From NCBI GenBank assembly GCA_019638615.1, contig JAHBTL010000025.1, positions 1-64,000 on the forward strand: DNA of 64,000 nt. The letters are read 5' to 3'. Positions 45,142-55,105 of this stretch are shown piece after piece (position 1 is the stretch's first letter; each line of letters opens with the position of its first letter). The notes beneath the pieces were generated by a model. The model saw only the letters and a list, made by a program, of their open reading frames with translations. It had not been told where the DNA came from and ran no database searches. The translations under genes and the position numbers were made by a program. The DNA is from Chitinophagaceae bacterium (lineage in GTDB: Bacteria; Bacteroidota; Bacteroidia; Chitinophagales; Chitinophagaceae).

Positions 45142-45549
45142 TTATCTGAGGTATTCAATTAATGCCGCCAGTTCATTAGCTGTATAATTAAAATTATGGC
45201 TGTTGCCCATATTACCCCACACTTCTTTCAATTGTAACGCGTAGGTATCCCCGGACTGAACCAATGAATCCTGCTTTGTTATATATAACTTCAAATAGTC
45301 TTCCCCTACCCTGTCTACCACCCCCTCGAGATGATTGTGCAACCGTTTTTTGGTAACATGACACACCGAACAGTCCGAAATGAAAATTCTTTCTCCATAT
45401 TCAAAAGCAGGGTCACCCTGTACAATTGAATATTTTGGAAATGTAGCCGCCGGTTTTCTTACAAAATATATTGCTCCCGCCACCAATACTAAAAACAGTA
45501 TAAGGGCAACCCATAACAGCAACCTGATTGTAGTACTTAGGTGCTCCAT
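45142..45549 (-). CDS. Membrane-anchored c-type cytochrome
   Basis: 135 residues. N-terminal TM anchor (RLLLWVALILFLVLVAGAIY) and a small cytochrome c domain with the haem motif CSVCH near residues 58-62 and a C-terminal helix (ELAALIEYL). A likely axial Met lies in VWGNMGNSHNF. It could carry electrons at the periplasmic side. A PQQ dehydrogenase with its own cytochrome domain is encoded 10 kb away; a link is only a guess. Confidence 0.85.
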   Translation of the reverse strand: MEHLSTTIRLLLWVALILFLVLVAGAIYFVRKPAATFPKYSIVQGDPAFEYGERIFISDCSVCHVTKKRLHNHLEGVVDRVGEDYLKLYITKQDSLVQSGDTYALQLKEVWGNMGNSHNFNYTANELAALIEYLR

Positions 45550-45635
45550 ACATCCATCTTTACAAAACTAAGGAGCAACCTGTTTTGCCAGCTTGCCACG
45601 CTATATATCATAGTGATTTTTTACAACCTGCTTCC

Positions 45636-45846
45636 TTATTCCCGGACTGCTAAGGAAGTCATTATTTTATCAGCTACTTTTTCCCATTTCGTTGTGAGCT
45701 TTTCAGCACAATTAAAGCTGAGCAACAAAACCTTGCCATCTAAATGGGTAAAGATAAAATAGTTGTATACCTGCATATCCCTGGCCGGCGTCATCGCCTT
45801 AATAAAAGCAACTTTTTTCCCATTAACAGTTGTTAATACACCCTGA
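45636..45846 (-). pseudogene. C-terminal fragment of a lost gene
   Basis: Directly after the GH95 stop codon, the minus strand stays readable: GVLTTVNGKKVAFIKAMTPA, MQVYNYFIFTHLDGKVLLLS, KLTTKWEKVADKIMTSLAV, then stop. This looks like the end of a small secreted protein (PsbP/DcrB-like). No start codon or 5' part is seen, so it is a fragment. Not translated unless by read-through. Confidence 0.6.
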
Positions 45847-48255
45847 CTATTTCAGCAGCTCGCCCAGCTCATAGCTTTTCCCTGCTTCTGTTACAATGCT
45901 TATCTCTTTTTGCCCGTAACGCAGCCTGCAGACACCACCTTTTTTAGAGCGCAGCGACGCGCTGAGCAATTTTCCTTCCTTCCATTTCATATCAAGCTCA
46001 AAGCCTCCCCTGGCGCATAGTCCTTTTACTTCTCCCTCTTTCCACGAGGCAGGCAATGCGGGTAACAATTCAATGAACGCTTCATGACTCTGCAATAACA
46101 TTTCCGCTATACCGGCGGTCCCGCCAAAATTCCCGTCTATCTGGAAAGGTGGGTGCGCACAAAACAGGTTGTCGTAGGTTCCGCCGCTATTGGTCATTTC
46201 CACATCACTGGATTGTACCGGATGCAGCAGCCGGTTCAACAGCTTCAACGCGTGATCCCCGTCGTGCAGCCTGGCCCAAAAGCTTATTTTCATAGCCAGC
46301 GACCATCCCGTTCCGCCATCGCCCCGTACTTCGAGCGATTTACGTGCCGCGGCGGCCAAAGCAGGCGTTTGATAATACGATACCTGGCTGCCGGGGTATA
46401 GCGCGAACAGGTGCGATACATGCCTGTGCTGCGGTTCTTTTTCCGGGAACTCGTACGCCCATTCCATCAGCCGGCCATCGCTGCCTATGGACGGATCAGG
46501 CAACTGCGATCTCGCGGAAGCAATTTTCGAGATCGTTTCATTTTGTATATCCAATGCTTCCGCCGCCAGCAGCGTATTGGTAAACAGGTTATAGATCACC
46601 TGGTGATCATGTGCCGGTCCCATGCTGATGCTGCCGGTGCTGCCATCCGGCACTTCAAAAGTATTTTCCGGCGACGCCGCGGGACCGGAAATAAGCTTGC
46701 CCGTCGAGGGATCTTTTACCAGCCAGTCGAGGTAAAAAGTGGCAGCGCCCTGCAGCGCAGGGAACACGCGGCGCAGGTAGTCTTTATCTAACGTAAATGC
46801 GTAATGCTCCCACAAATGCTGGCTCAACCACGCGCTGGCACCCACATGCAAGCCCCAGCTCGGATGCTCACCCGGTGCTGTAAATCCCCACACATTGGTA
46901 ATAGGATGCATTACCCACCCGCCTGCATGATAATGCGTAGCCGCTGTTTTTTCGCCGGGCGCTTTCAGCGATTCTATCAGGTCTGTCAGTTGCAGATGAC
47001 TTTCCGATAAATTGCCTACCTCTACCGGCCAATAGTTCATCTGCACATTTACATCGGTATGATAATCGCAATTCCAGGGCGTTTGTATTTTATTGGCCCA
47101 CATACCCTGCAGGTTGGCGGGTAAGCTTCCCTTTCTTGAAGAAGAGAGCAATAAATAGCGTCCATACTGAAAATACAGGGCATACAAATATTGTTCGTTC
47201 TGTGATCGTTTGTTCAGTGCCAGCAATTCATCGGTAGGTGTTTGGGCTTGCGCGTGATCGCCCAAACGCAGCGTTACCCTCTTCATGAAAGATGAAAAGT
47301 CAGCTACGTGATCTTTCCGTAATTGCGCATACGGCTTACCGGTAGCGGCAGCCAGCGTATTTGCCAGCTCAGTTTTATACCCGGGATTAACGTAATCGGG
47401 ATAATGCAGCCGGTAGTTGGTAGCAGAACTGATGATCAGCGTTACTTCATCCGCCTTATTCACCTGCAGCGTATTGCCCTTTACAGAGAGCTTTCCTCCT
47501 TTCAGTACAGGTACCGCCTCCACCGTATACTGCATGCCATCGCCACCGGCGCCATTGTTCATTACACCGCTCATGCTTACCCTGTTTGTAAGCGCAGTGG
47601 TGGTAAATCTTTCGGGACGATCCATGCCCATGGTAAACGAAATGCTGCCGGGTTTGGAAGCCGAGAGACGCATGACCAGCACCTTATCCGGGTAACTGGC
47701 GAATATTTCGCGCTTATAGCTCACTCCGTCCTGCTCGTAACTTACAGTAGCTACCCCATTGATAAGATCAAGATCTCGGTAATAGTTTTTATATCCTGTT
47801 GTTTTATTGAAATCGATCCACAGATCGCCCAGTGTTTGAAAACAGCCAAAAGGAACGGTACTTCCATTGCCATGCCCCGATCCCGCGCCTTTGCATACCT
47901 GCGTTTTGTAGGTAAGCGCTGTAGCCTCCTTGTATTTACCGGCAAACAGCAGGCTCCTGATCTCATTGAGCGATGCAAAAGCGTCAGGATTGTCATTATC
48001 AGCCACACTGCCGCTCCACAAGGTTTTATCATTTAACTGCAGCCGTTCCTTATTTACGTCGCCAAATACCATAGCGCCCGTAAACCCGTTGCCCACCGGC
48101 AAAGCGCGCAGCCATTCAGGATCATTCTTCCAGCCCTCGCTCACGTCTTTAACTGCTGCATTGGCCGGTTGCTTATACCAGAGCCTGAAATCGTTGTTTT
48201 GAGCAGAAGCGGTAAGCGACAAACATATACAGAGCAGGGAAATCCATTTTTTCAT
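45847..48255 (-). CDS. Glycoside hydrolase family 95 enzyme
   Basis: 802 residues with a signal peptide (ISLLCICLSLTASAQ). GH95 pattern: LPVGNGFTGAMVFGDVNKER, LQLNDKTLWSG, the (alpha/alpha)6 catalytic core with LQGMWANKIQTPWNCDYHTD, VNVQMNYWPVEVGNLSESH, WGLHVGASAWLSQHLWEHYA, and QIDGNFGGTAGIAEMLLQSH. GH95 enzymes remove alpha-1,2-L-fucose or alpha-L-galactose from glycans. Exported to the periplasm or cell surface. Neighbouring secreted glycosidases suggest joint work on fucosylated, HexNAc-containing glycans. Confidence 0.92.
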   Translation of the reverse strand: MKKWISLLCICLSLTASAQNNDFRLWYKQPANAAVKDVSEGWKNDPEWLRALPVGNGFTGAMVFGDVNKERLQLNDKTLWSGSVADNDNPDAFASLNEIRSLLFAGKYKEATALTYKTQVCKGAGSGHGNGSTVPFGCFQTLGDLWIDFNKTTGYKNYYRDLDLINGVATVSYEQDGVSYKREIFASYPDKVLVMRLSASKPGSISFTMGMDRPERFTTTALTNRVSMSGVMNNGAGGDGMQYTVEAVPVLKGGKLSVKGNTLQVNKADEVTLIISSATNYRLHYPDYVNPGYKTELANTLAAATGKPYAQLRKDHVADFSSFMKRVTLRLGDHAQAQTPTDELLALNKRSQNEQYLYALYFQYGRYLLLSSSRKGSLPANLQGMWANKIQTPWNCDYHTDVNVQMNYWPVEVGNLSESHLQLTDLIESLKAPGEKTAATHYHAGGWVMHPITNVWGFTAPGEHPSWGLHVGASAWLSQHLWEHYAFTLDKDYLRRVFPALQGAATFYLDWLVKDPSTGKLISGPAASPENTFEVPDGSTGSISMGPAHDHQVIYNLFTNTLLAAEALDIQNETISKIASARSQLPDPSIGSDGRLMEWAYEFPEKEPQHRHVSHLFALYPGSQVSYYQTPALAAAARKSLEVRGDGGTGWSLAMKISFWARLHDGDHALKLLNRLLHPVQSSDVEMTNSGGTYDNLFCAHPPFQIDGNFGGTAGIAEMLLQSHEAFIELLPALPASWKEGEVKGLCARGGFELDMKWKEGKLLSASLRSKKGGVCRLRYGQKEISIVTEAGKSYELGELLK

Positions 48256-48421
48256 AACGGTTTTTTTTTAGCGCTATTTATTATTTATGTCCAAATATAT
48301 TGATAGTATTGGTACATTGCTGCAATCTGCTTAAAGCTTATCTTAGTAACAGAACAATGCCGGTACGCTGTCTGCGAGAACAGGCGTATGTATATCTTGC
48401 CATAAAACCTACATTTATACA

Positions 48422-50479
48422 ATGATCTGGCCACGAATAATAAGTACAGGTGAAATAAAAAGATTGCTGTTTGCAGCGGCACTGGTATTGGTACACCTGT
48501 TTGCCTATGCACATACAAATCAAAATGAAGGAGCATATCCTGCGCTTATCCCTATGCCACAGTCAGTAAAATGGAAGCAGGGGTTTTTTGACCTGTCACG
48601 GTGCAAAGGCATTGTGATAAAAGGGGACCTTACAAAAGAAACAGCCTACTTACAAAATGAATGGAAGCAATCCAAGATCGTGTTGCCTGTTCTTCAGAAA
48701 TATGCTGCTGCTTCGGATATTATAATACTTGAATTAATCCCGGCAGTAACAGGGGCGAATGAAGAAGCATATCATCTTACCGTTAATAAGAATAGTATCC
48801 GGCTCAGGGCTCATACAGCACATGGCATTTTTAATGGCATACAAACCATGCTGCAACTGGCTGCGAATAAAAAATCAGTACAGGGCTGCGAAATCCATGA
48901 TCATCCTGCATACCGGTGGAGAGGCTATATGGTGGATGTCGGCAGGAATTTTCAATCGGTACAGCAACTGAAGCAGCAGGTAGATGTGATGGCGCGTTAC
49001 AAGCTTACTATTTTTCATTTTCATGTAACAGAAGATATTGCATGGAGGTTACAGATAAAGCAATACCCGCAACTGACAGCACCGGAAGCGATGGAACGGA
49101 ACAAAGGAAAATTTTACAGCATAGCTGAGATGAAAGAGCTGATCGCCTATTGCAGGGACAGGCATATTACGCTGGTGCCTGAAATAGACGTGCCCGGGCA
49201 TAGCAAAGCGTTTACCCGGGCGATGGGCATGGATATGCAGAGCGAAAAAGGAACAGCCATTGTAAAAAATATTTTCGAAGAAATATGTACTACTTATGAT
49301 ATTCCTTATCTGCATATTGGGGCGGATGAAGTAAGGATCACCAACCCTTTGTTCATTCCTGCAATCACGGATATCATTAAGAAGCACAACAAACAGGTGG
49401 TAGCCTGGGCGCCGGGTGGCAATTATGACGAAACCATCATCAGGCAGTTGTGGAAAGAGGAAGGAGACAAAGAGCTTACCCAGCACAACATCAGGTATAT
49501 AGATTCTAAATTTCTATACATCAGTGATTTTGACCCGTTAAACAGCGTAGTTACCATTTTCAACAGGCAATTGGGCGGAAAACCCAAAGGAGACTCCGGC
49601 TTATTGGGTGCCGAGTTCTGCTTATGGAATGACCGGGCTGTTTCAGATGAGACAGACCTTATCAGTAAAAATCCTGCTTATCCCGCGATGCTCGCGTTTT
49701 CGGAAAGAAGCTGGCGCGGGAACGGATACCCCGGTGTTCAGTTTTTTATCGGTAACGATGATGAACAAAGAGCTAAGGACTTTAAAGCGTTTGAAACAAG
49801 ATTACTGGTACATAAAGAAAAATACTTTCCGCAATTACCTTTTGTATACGTAAAGCAAAGCAATTTCAAGTGGAAGCTTTTTGGTTCTTTTGAGAACAAC
49901 GGCGATCTGGATGCTTCCTTTTGGCCGGAAAATAAAAAGGTGAACCTTGCAGATTCCAATGCAAATGTTCTGGCAACCGGCGGAACCATCTGGTTGCGGC
50001 ATACGCATTGGCCCACAGTAAGCGCATGGCTTTCCTCGCCCAAAGAAAATACTACCTGGTATGCCTATACGCGGTTTTGGAGCAACAGCGATTCATCCAT
50101 ACAAATGTGGATAGATCTTAAAGACCTGTCACGGTCGGGCGCCGACGCTACGCCCCCAGCCGGTGAATGGGACTATATGCACAGCAAAGTATGGATCAAC
50201 AACAACCCTGTTCTGCCGCCGGTGTGGAAATATCCTGGCAGGGCTTCCGGCAAACTATCAGAACCCATGGCAGATGAAACGTTTTATTACCGCCCTCCTT
50301 TTACTGTTACAACAAAAAAAGGCTGGAATGAAATATTATTGAAGCTGCCTATGAGCACTTTTGACCCGTTGCTCGACTGGCAGGTGCCCCCAAAATGGAT
50401 GTTTACGATCGTGCCTGTTCGCAAAGGAAGCGGCATAAACCTGGAAGCTGATGACATTGTATTTGAACCGGGCAAATAA
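48422..50479 (+). CDS. Glycoside hydrolase family 20 beta-N-acetylhexosaminidase
   Basis: 685 residues with an N-terminal signal/anchor (LLFAAALVLVHLFAYA). GH20b-like domain first (LIPMPQSVKWKQGFFDLSRC), then the catalytic barrel: YRWRGYMVDVGRNFQSVQQL, FHFHVTEDIAWRLQIKQYPQ, LVPEIDVPGHSKAF, and the catalytic pair Asp302-Glu303 in LHIGADEV. The C-terminal 200 residues form an extra beta domain. Cleaves terminal GlcNAc/GalNAc by substrate-assisted catalysis. Divergent from GH95. Confidence 0.92.
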   Translation: MIWPRIISTGEIKRLLFAAALVLVHLFAYAHTNQNEGAYPALIPMPQSVKWKQGFFDLSRCKGIVIKGDLTKETAYLQNEWKQSKIVLPVLQKYAAASDIIILELIPAVTGANEEAYHLTVNKNSIRLRAHTAHGIFNGIQTMLQLAANKKSVQGCEIHDHPAYRWRGYMVDVGRNFQSVQQLKQQVDVMARYKLTIFHFHVTEDIAWRLQIKQYPQLTAPEAMERNKGKFYSIAEMKELIAYCRDRHITLVPEIDVPGHSKAFTRAMGMDMQSEKGTAIVKNIFEEICTTYDIPYLHIGADEVRITNPLFIPAITDIIKKHNKQVVAWAPGGNYDETIIRQLWKEEGDKELTQHNIRYIDSKFLYISDFDPLNSVVTIFNRQLGGKPKGDSGLLGAEFCLWNDRAVSDETDLISKNPAYPAMLAFSERSWRGNGYPGVQFFIGNDDEQRAKDFKAFETRLLVHKEKYFPQLPFVYVKQSNFKWKLFGSFENNGDLDASFWPENKKVNLADSNANVLATGGTIWLRHTHWPTVSAWLSSPKENTTWYAYTRFWSNSDSSIQMWIDLKDLSRSGADATPPAGEWDYMHSKVWINNNPVLPPVWKYPGRASGKLSEPMADETFYYRPPFTVTTKKGWNEILLKLPMSTFDPLLDWQVPPKWMFTIVPVRKGSGINLEADDIVFEPGK

Positions 50480-50886
50480 ACAGTTGATACAATGCATTTA
50501 ATATCCCATATAACACATCCATCATCGCTCCAGATCAGCCGGGCAGGCTTATCCGTAAAACATGGATATACCTATGGGGTGTACCGAGAGAAATGAACTC
50601 TTGGTAAACCTGAATGATCACGAAGGTTACAAAATCATCAACCACGTGTACGTATTGCGATCCCAATCGCCCCGACTTTCGGGGGGAGAAGCAATCCTCA
50701 CAGAAAAAGAAGCAGTTGTCCTACTGCCAGGACTGCTTCACCCAACCGAAGGTCGGGTTCGCAGTGAGTAAGAGTTTGATTTTTTACTGACAGCACTCAG
50801 AAAAAGTTCGGATTTTACTCAACTACTTGCTCATTTGTGTCTCGCAGGGGTCTTCATAGCCAGGTAATTGTGTGAAGGGTGAGACC
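50480..50886. other. Intergenic region, no recognised gene
   Basis: An open frame (50562-50771) encodes 69 residues with HVYVLRSQSPRLSGG, which I do not recognise; it spans a CCCCGACTTTCGGGGG hairpin and is probably not a real gene. GGGGTCTTCAT at about 50848 is the inverted partner of ATGAAGACCCC in the repeat that follows. Confidence 0.35.
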
Positions 50887-50958
50887 CGGCGAATCCCTCA
50901 GCATCAGGGTCTCATGACTGCCCGCAATAGTTTGAAATGAAGACCCCGGTGCGACTTA
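50887..50958 (+). repeat. 72-bp intergenic repeat, copy 2
   Basis: Matches 42121-42192 at about 60 of 72 positions in the same orientation. With GGGGTCTTCAT about 85 bp upstream it can form a long hairpin. Confidence 0.75.
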
Positions 50959-51144
50959 TGTACCCCGCAATACTTTTAGTCAGTCTCTCCACTATATAAA
51001 ATGCCGATGGATATACCAGATTTGCCGTGCCATCTGCACAACCCGTTCGTATGCAAAGAGGGTAATTTACAATTATGCGCCATAGGCGCTACCCTGGTTA
51101 TATAATGCATGGGGCTGCCTGTTAAAATTACTTTAATGTAAAAA

Positions 51145-51152
51145 TAACTTTG
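51145..51152 (+). promoter_or_regulatory. Promoter -7 motif of DUF2490 gene
   Basis: TAACTTTG fits TAnnTTTG, 45 bp before the ATG. The -33 element is not clear. Confidence 0.45.
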
Positions 51153-51196
51153 CGAAAAAATTGATAATATGCATACACTAAAACAGTAACCCCTTC

Positions 51197-51919
51197 ATGA
51201 AGCTTTTTATTTTTTCTTTATTGCTGATGATACCGGCGTTGCAAAGCTTTTCGCAGGCTCAGTTTAACGGGTGGCTCGCCAGTTTTTACACAGTCAGGCT
51301 AAAGAACAATTTCAGCATACAGTCAGACGTACAATTGAGAAGCAGTGACCAGGTGGAGCATGTACAAACATTGCTGTTGCGTGCCGGGATCAATTACAAT
51401 ACTTCTAAAAATTTAATGCTTACGACAGGATACGCCTATATCGACAACCTGCGTACGTTGTCGGATCAAAAAGGATATGTTTCAGAGCACCGGGTATGGC
51501 AGCAGCTTTTGATTTCACAAAAAGTTGCCGGGTTCATTCCTGTTTCACACAGGTTCAGGCTGGAACAACGTTTTATCGGCAAACCTGTGCTTGCAGACGA
51601 TAATGTAAAAAAAGACGGTCACGCTTATGCGAACAGAACAAGGTATTTTTTACGGGGGATCATCCCTTTCAACGGGCAAAAAAAATTTTCCAAAGGCATG
51701 TTTGGCGCGGCTCAGAATGAAATTTTCGTTCAATTCGGGAATACGCGCAATGTGAATGGCAAAACCTTCGATCAAAACCGCGCTTACCTGGCACTCGGAT
51801 ACCGCTTCAGCCCGCGCCTGGACACCGAAGCGGGATATATGAACCAATACATTTCCGGGAGAAACGAGGCTTTCACCAACAACCATATATTACAGGTAGT
51901 GGGGTATCTGAAACTATAA
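51197..51919 (+). CDS. DUF2490 outer-membrane protein
   Basis: 240 residues with a signal peptide (LLLMIPALQSFSQA). The rest is an alternating beta-barrel pattern of DUF2490: FNGWLASFYTVRLKNNFSIQ, LLLRAGINYNTSKNLMLTTG, RFRLEQRFIG, ANRTRYFLRG, and AYLALGYRFSPRLDTEAGYM. Probably a small outer-membrane protein of unknown role. Single gene, convergent with mutS. Confidence 0.85.
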   Translation: MKLFIFSLLLMIPALQSFSQAQFNGWLASFYTVRLKNNFSIQSDVQLRSSDQVEHVQTLLLRAGINYNTSKNLMLTTGYAYIDNLRTLSDQKGYVSEHRVWQQLLISQKVAGFIPVSHRFRLEQRFIGKPVLADDNVKKDGHAYANRTRYFLRGIIPFNGQKKFSKGMFGAAQNEIFVQFGNTRNVNGKTFDQNRAYLALGYRFSPRLDTEAGYMNQYISGRNEAFTNNHILQVVGYLKL

Positions 51920-51989
51920 CAATAAAACCTGGCTGCAGGCTTGTCCGCCGCAGATGCGCAGATTAAATCTTGGGGTGAAAATTTGAATT

Positions 51990-54593
51990 CTATTTCAGCA
52001 AATTCTTTACTTCATTCAGTTTCAGTAAAGCCTCTACAGGAGTAAGCCGGTTGATGTCTGTATTCTCCAGCAGCTTCCTTATTTCATCAAAGGTTTCGCT
52101 GTGCGCATCAAAAATAGAAAGCTGCATTTGCGGTATTGCCAGTTGTTTAACCGCGGTGCTGATAGGATCGTTTCCACCGGGATTCTTTTCTTCGAGTTGT
52201 TTTAAAACGGCATTGGCCCGGTTGATCAGCGCGGGAGGCATACCAGCCATTTTTGCAACATGTATACCAAAGCTGTGTGTGCTGCCGCCGGGCGCCAGCT
52301 TGCGCAGGAAAATAATTTTATTACCGGCTTCTTTATTGGTAACATGATAGTTTTTAATACGCGGCAACTTGTTTTCCAGTTCGTTCAATTCATGGTAATG
52401 CGTGGCAAACAAGGTTTTGGGACGATGGGGCGAATCGTGTAAAAATTCCGCTATGCTCCATGCAATGGAAATACCATCATAAGTAGAAGTGCCCCGTCCT
52501 ATCTCATCCAGCAGAATAAGACTGCCCGCGGATATATTGTTGATGATGCTGGCGGTTTCGTTCATCTCTACCATAAAAGTAGATTCTCCCCCGCTCAGAT
52601 TATCCGACGCTCCTACTCTTGTAAATATTTTATCGGTCACCGGGATAGATGCAGAGGTGGCGGGAACAAAGCTGCCTGTATGCGCCATCAGGGTGATCAG
52701 CGCGGTTTGCCGCAGCAAGGCGCTTTTACCGCTCATATTGGGCCCGGTAAGTATGATGATCTGCTGACCGGAAGGATCGAGCAATATATCATTGGCTACA
52801 TACTGTTCGCCTGCCGGTAAATACCGCTCAATTACAGGATGCCTGCTTTCTTTTAATTCCAGCGCCGTTCCTTCGTGCAATTGTGGCTTTTTATAGTTGA
52901 ACTGCAGGGCATTGTTCGCAAAACAAATCAGGCAGTCCAGTATGGCAAGCACATTGCCGTTTACCTGCATCGGGGCAATATAGTCCTGCAATTCCAGTAA
53001 CAGCTTATCATACAATTCCAGCTCTATCTGGAAAATTTTATCTTCGGCGCCGGTAATTTTCTCTTCGTAATGTTTGAGCTCCGGTGTAATATAACGTTCC
53101 GCATTCGTCAGTGTTTGTTTCCTGATCCATGACTCAGGCACTTTGCTTTTCTGCGAATTGGTTACTTCAAGATAGTAGCCGAATACATTATTGAATGCTA
53201 CTTTGAGCGTGGAAATACCGGTAGCCTGTATTTCCTTCTGCTGCAGCTCCAGCAGGTATTCCTTTCCGCCGGAAGCAATGCCTCTCAGCTCATCCAGCTC
53301 TGCGTGTACGCCTTTGCAAATGATCCCCCCTTTGTTCGCAAGCGCAGGCGGATTGTCCACAACCTCTTTGTTGATCTTTTCGGCAATATAGTGACAGGGG
53401 TTCAACGCATCGGCTAATCTTTTAAGGTAATCATTGCTGCTGTTGATGCACAACTTCCTGATCTCTTCTATATGCTGCAACCCTTTAGCCAGTTGTTTTA
53501 TTTCCCGCGGGTTTATTTTTTTGAGCGGAATCTTGCTTACCAGCCTTTCAATATCGCCGCACTGCTTAATGTGATGCGCTATTTTATTCCGGTCGTCCAC
53601 TTCTTTTATAAGAAATTCCACCAGGTTCAGCCGCTCGTTGATCCTTGCGATGTCCTTTAACGGCAAAACAAGCCATCTCTTCAGCAAACGGGCGCCCATT
53701 GGCGAAACTGTGTTATCCATCACTTTCTGTAATGTGTTACCGGTATCTGTTCCCATGCCCAGCAGCTCCAGGTTCCGGATGGTGAACCTGTCCATCCACA
53801 GATGGTCGTCTTTGTCGATGCGCTGAATAGAGGTGATGTGCTGGAGATTAGGATGCTCCGTATCCCTGAGGTAATGCAATACCGCGCCGGCAGCAATAAT
53901 ACCGGCAGGCATGTTCTCTATGCCAAACCCTTTAAGCGAATGGGTGCCGAAATGTTTCAGCAGGCTTTCGGTAGCGTACCCTTCTTCAAACAACCAGCTT
54001 TCAAGTGTATAAGTATAAAATTTAGGCCCGAATGTTTCTTTGAACAGCTTCTGAAAGCTGCGCTGAAAAACCACCTCCGCCGGTTTCAGTCCCTGTAATA
54101 GTTTATCGGCGTATTCGGTAGTGCCCTCTGCTACAAAAAACTCCCCGGTAGAAATATCCAAAAACGCAGTACCTACAATATTGTCCCCAAAATAAACCCC
54201 GGCCAAAAAGTTATTGCTGTTGTGCTCAAGCAATTTATCGTTGGTAGCAACGCCGGGAGTAACCATTTCCGTTACTCCCCTTTTCACAATTCCTTTCGCC
54301 TGTTTGGGATCTTCCAACTGATCACAGATGGCAACCCGGTACCCTGCCTTTACCAGCTTATGCAGGTAGGTATCCAATGCATGGTGAGGAAAACCGGCCA
54401 GCTCGGAAGACGACGCCGCGCCATTGTTCCGTTTGGTAAGGGTAATGCCCAGCACCTGCGATGTAATAATGGCATCTTCACCAAATGTCTCGTAAAAATC
54501 TCCCACCCTGAAAAGCAGGATCGCATCGGGGTATTTTTGCTTGATAGCCCGGTGTTGCTGCATTAAGGGAGTATCGGAACTTGCTTTAGCCAT
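51990..54593 (-). CDS. mutS: DNA mismatch repair protein MutS
   Basis: 867 residues from the ATG at 54593 (MAKASSDTPLMQQHRAIKQK). The frame is open upstream across the tRNA, but that extension is not part of the gene. Mismatch-reading motif FYE in FRVGDFYETFGEDA, Walker A GPNMSGKSALLRQ, signature region TRVGASDNLSGGESTFMVEM, and Walker B LILLDEIGRGTSTYDG. Full-length MutS I with C-terminal tail. Housekeeping gene, transcribed away from tRNA-Lys. Confidence 0.97.
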   Translation of the reverse strand: MAKASSDTPLMQQHRAIKQKYPDAILLFRVGDFYETFGEDAIITSQVLGITLTKRNNGAASSSELAGFPHHALDTYLHKLVKAGYRVAICDQLEDPKQAKGIVKRGVTEMVTPGVATNDKLLEHNSNNFLAGVYFGDNIVGTAFLDISTGEFFVAEGTTEYADKLLQGLKPAEVVFQRSFQKLFKETFGPKFYTYTLESWLFEEGYATESLLKHFGTHSLKGFGIENMPAGIIAAGAVLHYLRDTEHPNLQHITSIQRIDKDDHLWMDRFTIRNLELLGMGTDTGNTLQKVMDNTVSPMGARLLKRWLVLPLKDIARINERLNLVEFLIKEVDDRNKIAHHIKQCGDIERLVSKIPLKKINPREIKQLAKGLQHIEEIRKLCINSSNDYLKRLADALNPCHYIAEKINKEVVDNPPALANKGGIICKGVHAELDELRGIASGGKEYLLELQQKEIQATGISTLKVAFNNVFGYYLEVTNSQKSKVPESWIRKQTLTNAERYITPELKHYEEKITGAEDKIFQIELELYDKLLLELQDYIAPMQVNGNVLAILDCLICFANNALQFNYKKPQLHEGTALELKESRHPVIERYLPAGEQYVANDILLDPSGQQIIILTGPNMSGKSALLRQTALITLMAHTGSFVPATSASIPVTDKIFTRVGASDNLSGGESTFMVEMNETASIINNISAGSLILLDEIGRGTSTYDGISIAWSIAEFLHDSPHRPKTLFATHYHELNELENKLPRIKNYHVTNKEAGNKIIFLRKLAPGGSTHSFGIHVAKMAGMPPALINRANAVLKQLEEKNPGGNDPISTAVKQLAIPQMQLSIFDAHSETFDEIRKLLENTDINRLTPVEALLKLNEVKNLLK

Positions 54594-54725
54594 ACAGGAG
54601 CGCAAAAATAAGGAAAGCGTGGTAAGGCAGGGCTGTTTAAATACACCAGTTTCACACAAGGCATGGAATCCTTTTACATCAAACGGGCATGCTGATTCAA
54701 ACAAAAGCCTTACTTTTGCACCCCT

Positions 54726-54798
<73 letters not shown>

Positions 54799-54810
54799 CA
54801 GAAAATTAAG

Positions 54811-54846
54811 AAGCCTTCAAATTCTTTGAGTTTGAAGGCTTTTTTG
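54811..54846 (+). terminator. tRNA-Lys terminator
   Basis: AAGCCTTCAAA pairs with TTTGAAGGCTT, followed by T6. Homologous to the terminator at 36639. Confidence 0.85.
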
Positions 54847-54894
54847 TGTTCGCTCAATAGATGCTCGCAAATACCAAAAGGATTGATAATAAAA

Positions 54895-55094
54895 CTAATC
54901 TTCAAAAGCTTTTTCCCCAACCTACGATACTGGTGAACTGAAATTCTTGACATCTTAGATACGAAGTCTAAAATAATTTCAGCTTCATCTTTTGTTACAA
55001 TGGTTCCATGCTTTTCCAATATATTTATTACCTGAGATGGCGTCACTTCACCTGCTGTTTCCCGGGCATTATTCCCAATATTCTTTTTATTCAT
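54895..55094 (-). pseudogene. Frameshifted copy of the small AbiE-linked gene
   Basis: Starts as MNKKNIGNNARETAGEVTPS and follows the protein at 36774-36974 closely up to RLGKK. One T of a T-run is missing there (TTTTT against TTTTTT), so the frame shifts and reads on through the tRNA towards mutS. A broken copy. Confidence 0.85.
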
Positions 55095-55105
55095 AGTTTC
55101 TTTGC

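Noticed and set aside
50562-50771. 69-codon frame with HVYVLRSQ, GIY-YIG-like start
   Set aside because: No YIG motif follows, and the frame spans a CCCCGACTTTCGGGGG hairpin; probably non-coding.
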